From Chrysomallon squamiferum (taxonomy: Eukaryota > Mollusca > Gastropoda > Neomphalida > Peltospiridae): 64,000 nucleotides of DNA. The DNA lies in contig CM022670.1 in the NCBI GenBank assembly GCA_012295275.1, positions 37,569,751-37,633,750 on the forward strand, in the 5' to 3' direction. Position 1 is the stretch's first letter. Every line of letters begins with the position of its first letter. The notes below the pieces were generated by a model. It searched no databases. It was given only the letters and a program-made list of their open reading frames with translations, and was not told where the DNA came from. The position numbers and the translations under genes are program-made. This document shows positions 59,906 to 64,000 of the stretch, in pieces.

Positions 59906-60650
59906 TTTTTATATTTTTTATAAATTTTTAAGTTTCTTTTTATTATTATTATTTCTTTTATCGCAGATTGAAATGAACTGTTTATTAAATATTACTGGAT
60001 GAAATAACCAAAATATATATAATGCATTTTATAGCTTTGTATACGTTTAGCAGTGTTAAACGCTCTTTTTTATCTTTTCATTGATAAGTTATTTTGTGTT
60101 ATTGCGCTTCCTAATTCATATACAGAACATATTAATATTGTGCTTTTCTTTATATTGCTGATGATTCGTTTTGATAATCGAAATAGTTGATATGTAATTC
60201 ATTTTATACTGTTGTTTAGCATTAATGTGTTTGCTGTATCTAACTGTAATTGCTGTTGTGTTTTGTGTTAAAAACCGTACACTGTCCGAGTTTTAACTGA
60301 TGAAAAAGCAGTTAGTTTCTGTTGATGGTTATCAACCAGAAAATACGTTTATAATTGATGAAAAAGCAGTCAGATCTGCTGATGGTTATCAACCAGAAAA
60401 TACGTTTTATTAGATTTTGTTAATTTTTAATTTTTAATTTTAGATTTTTTATACATTTGTTTTAATTTATAAATTTTTTTTTAAAGATTTTGCACGAAAG
60501 AAAAGATAAAAGAAGAAGAAAGGAATGAAGTTTTATGGTGCTTAAAACGTAGTGCCGACAGTGTACGTTATTGTAAAATACTGTATTGACTAGCTAGTTT
60601 TATATTTCATTATTATTAATAAATAATTGTTTTGGATGTTGTGTGATGGA
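58829..60650. other. Intergenic, no gene recognised
   Basis: Poly-T and (ATA)n tracts (59877-59904). An imperfect tandem duplication of about 57 bases lies at 60293-60408, sharing TGATGAAAAAGCAGT and GATGGTTATCAACCAGAAAA. Confidence 0.55.
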
Positions 60651-60651
60651 T

Positions 60652-60796
60652 GTTTTATTTCCGTATTTTTTTGTTTCTCAGTTGTAATACAATGCACTTC
60701 AGTGTAAAGAACAATCTTGAGATGTAACAGTTCGTACGATCAATCCTCCTCATCGCAGTCATTGCTACATTTCCCGTTCCAGCTGGCATCACAGGC
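60652..60796 (-). CDS. Possible 3' terminal exon of a Cys-rich minus-strand gene (partial)
   Basis: A strong acceptor (TTCTTCTTACCAG, minus strand) opens a frame at 60796 reading ACDASWNGKCSNDCDEED and a stop at 60742-60740. An AATAAA signal on the minus strand (plus-strand TTTATT at about 60652-60657) lies about 85 bases past the stop. Three cysteines plus Trp and Asp/Asn residues suggest the end of a small secreted Cys-rich domain. No upstream exon could be fixed in 60.8-64 kb, and the parent gene is unknown. Another frame through the same bases is also open, so the call is tentative. Confidence 0.35.
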
Positions 60797-61515
60797 CTGG
60801 TAAGAAGAATATAAACGATACTTTGCTCCAAATCGATAACAATGGCAGCAGGTTTCTTATTTTTATTTTACTGCATATGCTCTTTGCATCTAACTGTCGT
60901 TAATAATAAAATGAGCTGACAAATGTTCGTTCATTCAGTTACTATGTGTCTCTCTGGGACGTAATGGTTTTTGTAAATCTAACTGGTTGTTTTCAGTTTC
61001 GACCAGAATTTCACTACCGGTGTAACTAAGCAGGTACATCAAAATAAGCATTTTGGCCAGTTCGTGAAAATGATCTCTGGAGTGATCGCAATTTGTTCAT
61101 CGTCTGTCGAAAACCTGTTATTAACGAGTAAATCACTGTTTACATAATACATGGATTTGATACGGCGTGATGAAATAAAGGAAAGGAAATCCAGCGTCAT
61201 TGCGCGATGTATTATTCCTTTTCCACTGTCAGTAAGAGATCGTTTGTATTATATTCACCTTCTCAAAGAAGGGAAAGCACATACCACGATTTTATTGTAA
61301 AGCAATCGTGAAGCACTGGCTGGAACTGGAAACAGAGAATCATAAGAATCTAGTATATAATAATACACAGTACACTCTACCAGTTAGTTCACTGTCAAAT
61401 GATGTGAATAGATAACTAAATGCTGCAGAAAACCTTAAAGAAGTATATTTTGCTGTTGTTTAATTACGTCATCGAGATTCGTTGATAAAGGTTAAAAAAA
61501 AAATAATTAAAAAAA
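60797..61515. other. Intergenic or intronic, no gene recognised
   Basis: Fairly complex sequence with one plus-strand acceptor-like TTGTTTTCAG near 60999, followed only by a very short frame (FRPEFHYRCN then stop). Nothing convincing on either strand. Confidence 0.4.
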
Positions 61516-61517
61516 TT

Positions 61518-61640
<123 letters not shown>

Positions 61641-62044
61641 TAAAAAAAAAGTTCCGAGTATTAGATGTGGAATAAATACGTAAACGCCAAAACTGGACAC
61701 ATGATTTGAAACTGAAGCAGTCTTTTGAGAAAAACACTGCAGCTATAGTACGAAACATTAAAAGCAAAATAACACAACCAAACGAAAAACTGGAAAATTC
61801 TACAGAACCAACATTTGTATAAATTAAAAAGCATCATTCGCTTAAAGAGAAATGACAAGCAGATGTAAATATATTCTGGTACTCTAACTTGGGGCTAGAC
61901 TAATTTACACTCACGTGCAACACCACTTGATAACACTGCTCACTTAGATAATTATTCTGAAATATAACCAGAAAATATTATTTCTGCTACTTCTTCAACA
62001 TTTTTGTAATAATCTCACTGTTGATAAACAGTCTGCAATAGAAT

Positions 62045-62240
62045 TATTTATCTTCAGAAGATTTTAACAATATTAAGACAGCTATTGAAAATGCCGTCTG
62101 CTGTAATTTATTCACGCAAATAAAAGAAATCACAGTCCAGGACAAACCCACAAAGGATGGTAAATTCATGATAAATTTTAAATTCGCTCGTAGGAATATT
62201 TTAATCATAGATCACAATAGGAAACGATTTTATTTCTCTC
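62045..62240 (+). mobile_element. Possible LINE endonuclease remnant
   Basis: An open plus-strand stretch reads SSEDFNNIKTAIENAVCCNL then TQIKEITVQDKPTKDGKFM. It recalls the GDFN...PTR-G...LDLVF end of LINE endonuclease domains. The conserved Gly of GDFN is absent and the frame closes at both ends. Weak evidence. Confidence 0.25.
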
Positions 62241-62647
62241 TCTCTTATGAAATATGGCGTTGTTAAGACAGCACTGCACACGGCACTATAGATCTGTTGT
62301 GAAAGGACATGGGGCGGGGTGGCAGGATAATGAGAGATAAAAATGTCGGTTTCAATATCTAGGTCTTGAAAGTCGCACGTGCTTTTCTATTTTCAAAATT
62401 TAAAAATATATTTTCCAAACATTATAAAATAGTTTTTTTTTTTTTTTTTTTTTTTTTTTTGTTGAATATTTCATTTCGGGTAAAAAAAAAATTAAAAAAA
62501 AAAAAATATATTTTAAATAATATTTTTAAATAATAATAACAACAACAATATTAATAACGACTCAGATGATCCATACCTAACAATACCTGAATATAAAAGA
62601 TTATTCTTTACCATAACTTTTGTATCTACACCTGTTACGTCGTCGGT

Positions 62648-62931
62648 CACTGGGGCGTATCCAGCTTTTCTGATGAGGGGGGGAGCGTCCCTGACAAAAA
62701 GAGAACCATGACATTATGAAAAGGCACTACTGAAAAATTACACACGGTTCACATGGACCATAATATAACAATGCTACAACAGGGATGCTGGCAGACATAT
62801 TCTACAGTGTTCTATACACTGATAGATTTTAAAAAACTCAATAAATTTGTAAAACAAAAACAAGAACCTATACATCCTAAATAACAGAGACACTTCTCAA
62901 ATTGGACCCCCCCTCTAGATCCGCCCCAGCG
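62648..62931. mobile_element. Inverted-repeat element with CTGGGGCG ends
   Basis: The left end is CACTGGGGCGTATCCAG; the right end is CTAGATCCGCCCCAGCG, its near reverse complement. Both ends carry G- or C-runs just inside. The roughly 280-base interior has no frame. A short non-autonomous element is likely. Confidence 0.5.
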
Positions 62932-63305
62932 TCAATGGTGCAGAAATAATATTTGTGCAGCAGGAATTCAACATTTATCTTTGCAATAAAATTCTTTGAA
63001 ATAATAATCCTATAACCTACAACGCTGTGAAGTTACGAATGTCCGTGAGAAAGTGAAAACGTAAATAAACTCAACACAACAACTGTAGTTTTCCAGTCCT
63101 AAATTCTAATATACTCATATAATAATTGACAAGTAAAGAATTATTGCTTTAATAAAGAAGAAGAAGAAGAAGAAGAAGAAGAAAGATTTTATTAAACAAT
63201 TCTGGTGTCGGTTTTGTTACTTTCTTTTCTTTTTCCTTATTTTTTCTTTTTTCCTTATTACTATTATTTTTTCATTTTCGTTAAATATTGTTATTGTTAT
63301 TGTTG

Positions 63306-63366
<61 letters not shown>

Positions 63367-64000
63367 AATTTGTATATATATTTATTATAAAAAAAATTAT
63401 CTCTCTCTCTCTCTCGCTTTCATGTTTGTTAGTCAATGTATGAAATAAAATTAAAAAAAAAAAACAAAACAAAAACAAAAACAGATTCTGATGTAAATGA
63501 CTGTTTTATGATCCTTCTTCAAAAAGCAGTAAAACAAATTTAGATATTTACCAAATTTTAGAAACAGTTGCAGTAATAATAACAATAACAGACGTTACTG
63601 GTGCCGTAGCTCGTTCTTGGCATCAGTGCAAGGTTTGGTTTTGGTAGTTTTTCTAATTGTTGTAGAATTAACAACATCAGAGATAGATTATAGACTGAAA
63701 AGAAAAGGCAAAAGTTTCGTTTGTAAAAACAGGCCCGCAGAAGTTGCAAACCTGCAGAGGTTGCATTAATTATGTAGTTTTATATTACAGGTTGATAATT
63801 CTTTATCCTAAATTAGAAATTTTTTCCGAGCATCAGAAGAGATACTTTTTAGAGTTTCTGAATAGTTTTGCGTACATAAACTTCATTTTATTTTATTTTT
63901 ATTTATTTATTTATTTATTTAGTAATAGTAGTAGTAGTAGTAGTAGTAGTAGTTTTTTTTTTTTTTTTTTGTAGGGTTGTTTTTTTAATTTAGATTTTGT
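62932..64000. other. Intergenic, repeats only
   Basis: (GAA)n at 63158-63184, (TTA)n at 63311-63363 and (TAG)n at about 63923-63953. No gene is recognised up to the window end. Confidence 0.55.

Overview
The window is animal nuclear DNA, most likely from a mollusc and probably a gastropod. It is AT-rich, all but one of its genes are split by GT-AG introns, and it is crowded with microsatellites. One inverted-repeat element carries a TTTAACGACACTC core that I associate from memory, unchecked, with molluscan repeats. ORC1 and EFCAB7 homologues confirm a metazoan gene set.

Layout: (1) about 0.6-9.0 kb, + strand: a 13-exon gene for a secreted protein with a signal peptide, a C-type lectin domain, an EGF-like module and a zona pellucida (ZP)-type domain. 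Its introns hold long TG, GA, CA and TTG tracts, a tRNA-like SINE and a complete TA-flanked MITE. (2) 9-12 kb: a decayed RTE/BovB-like LINE and an inverted-repeat element. (3) 12.1-34.4 kb, + strand: an EFCAB7-like EF-hand gene. Between its first two EF hands and its C-terminal half lies an array of small, frame-neutral exons (about 57 nt, phase 1-1). They encode a 19-residue acidic/serine/lysine repeat, with about 15 usable copies, one copy without a splice donor and two relics. This array is the most unusual structure in the window. (4) 36.4-44.8 kb, - strand, tail to tail with EFCAB7: ORC1, with the AAA+ ATPase and C-terminal winged helix intact. No BAH exons were recognised. An E2F-type site near 47.18 kb suits a cell-cycle promoter. 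(5) 50.5-51.2 kb, + strand: an intronless 223-aa gene resembling the non-catalytic C-terminal module of KY/hillarin proteins. (6) 51.2-64 kb: mostly repeats, with a possible 3' terminal exon of a minus-strand Cys-rich gene at 60.74 kb and a few weak candidate exons.

The genes do not form a single pathway. EFCAB7 is known in vertebrates as a ciliary Hedgehog-signalling scaffold, ORC1 as the origin-recognition ATPase, and CTLD/ZP proteins as secreted recognition or matrix proteins. Three otherwise well-conserved coding exons (two in ORC1, one in EFCAB7) carry one-base frame discrepancies. This pattern fits residual assembly indels better than gene death. Gene structures were read by hand from splice phase and motif logic; no database search was possible.
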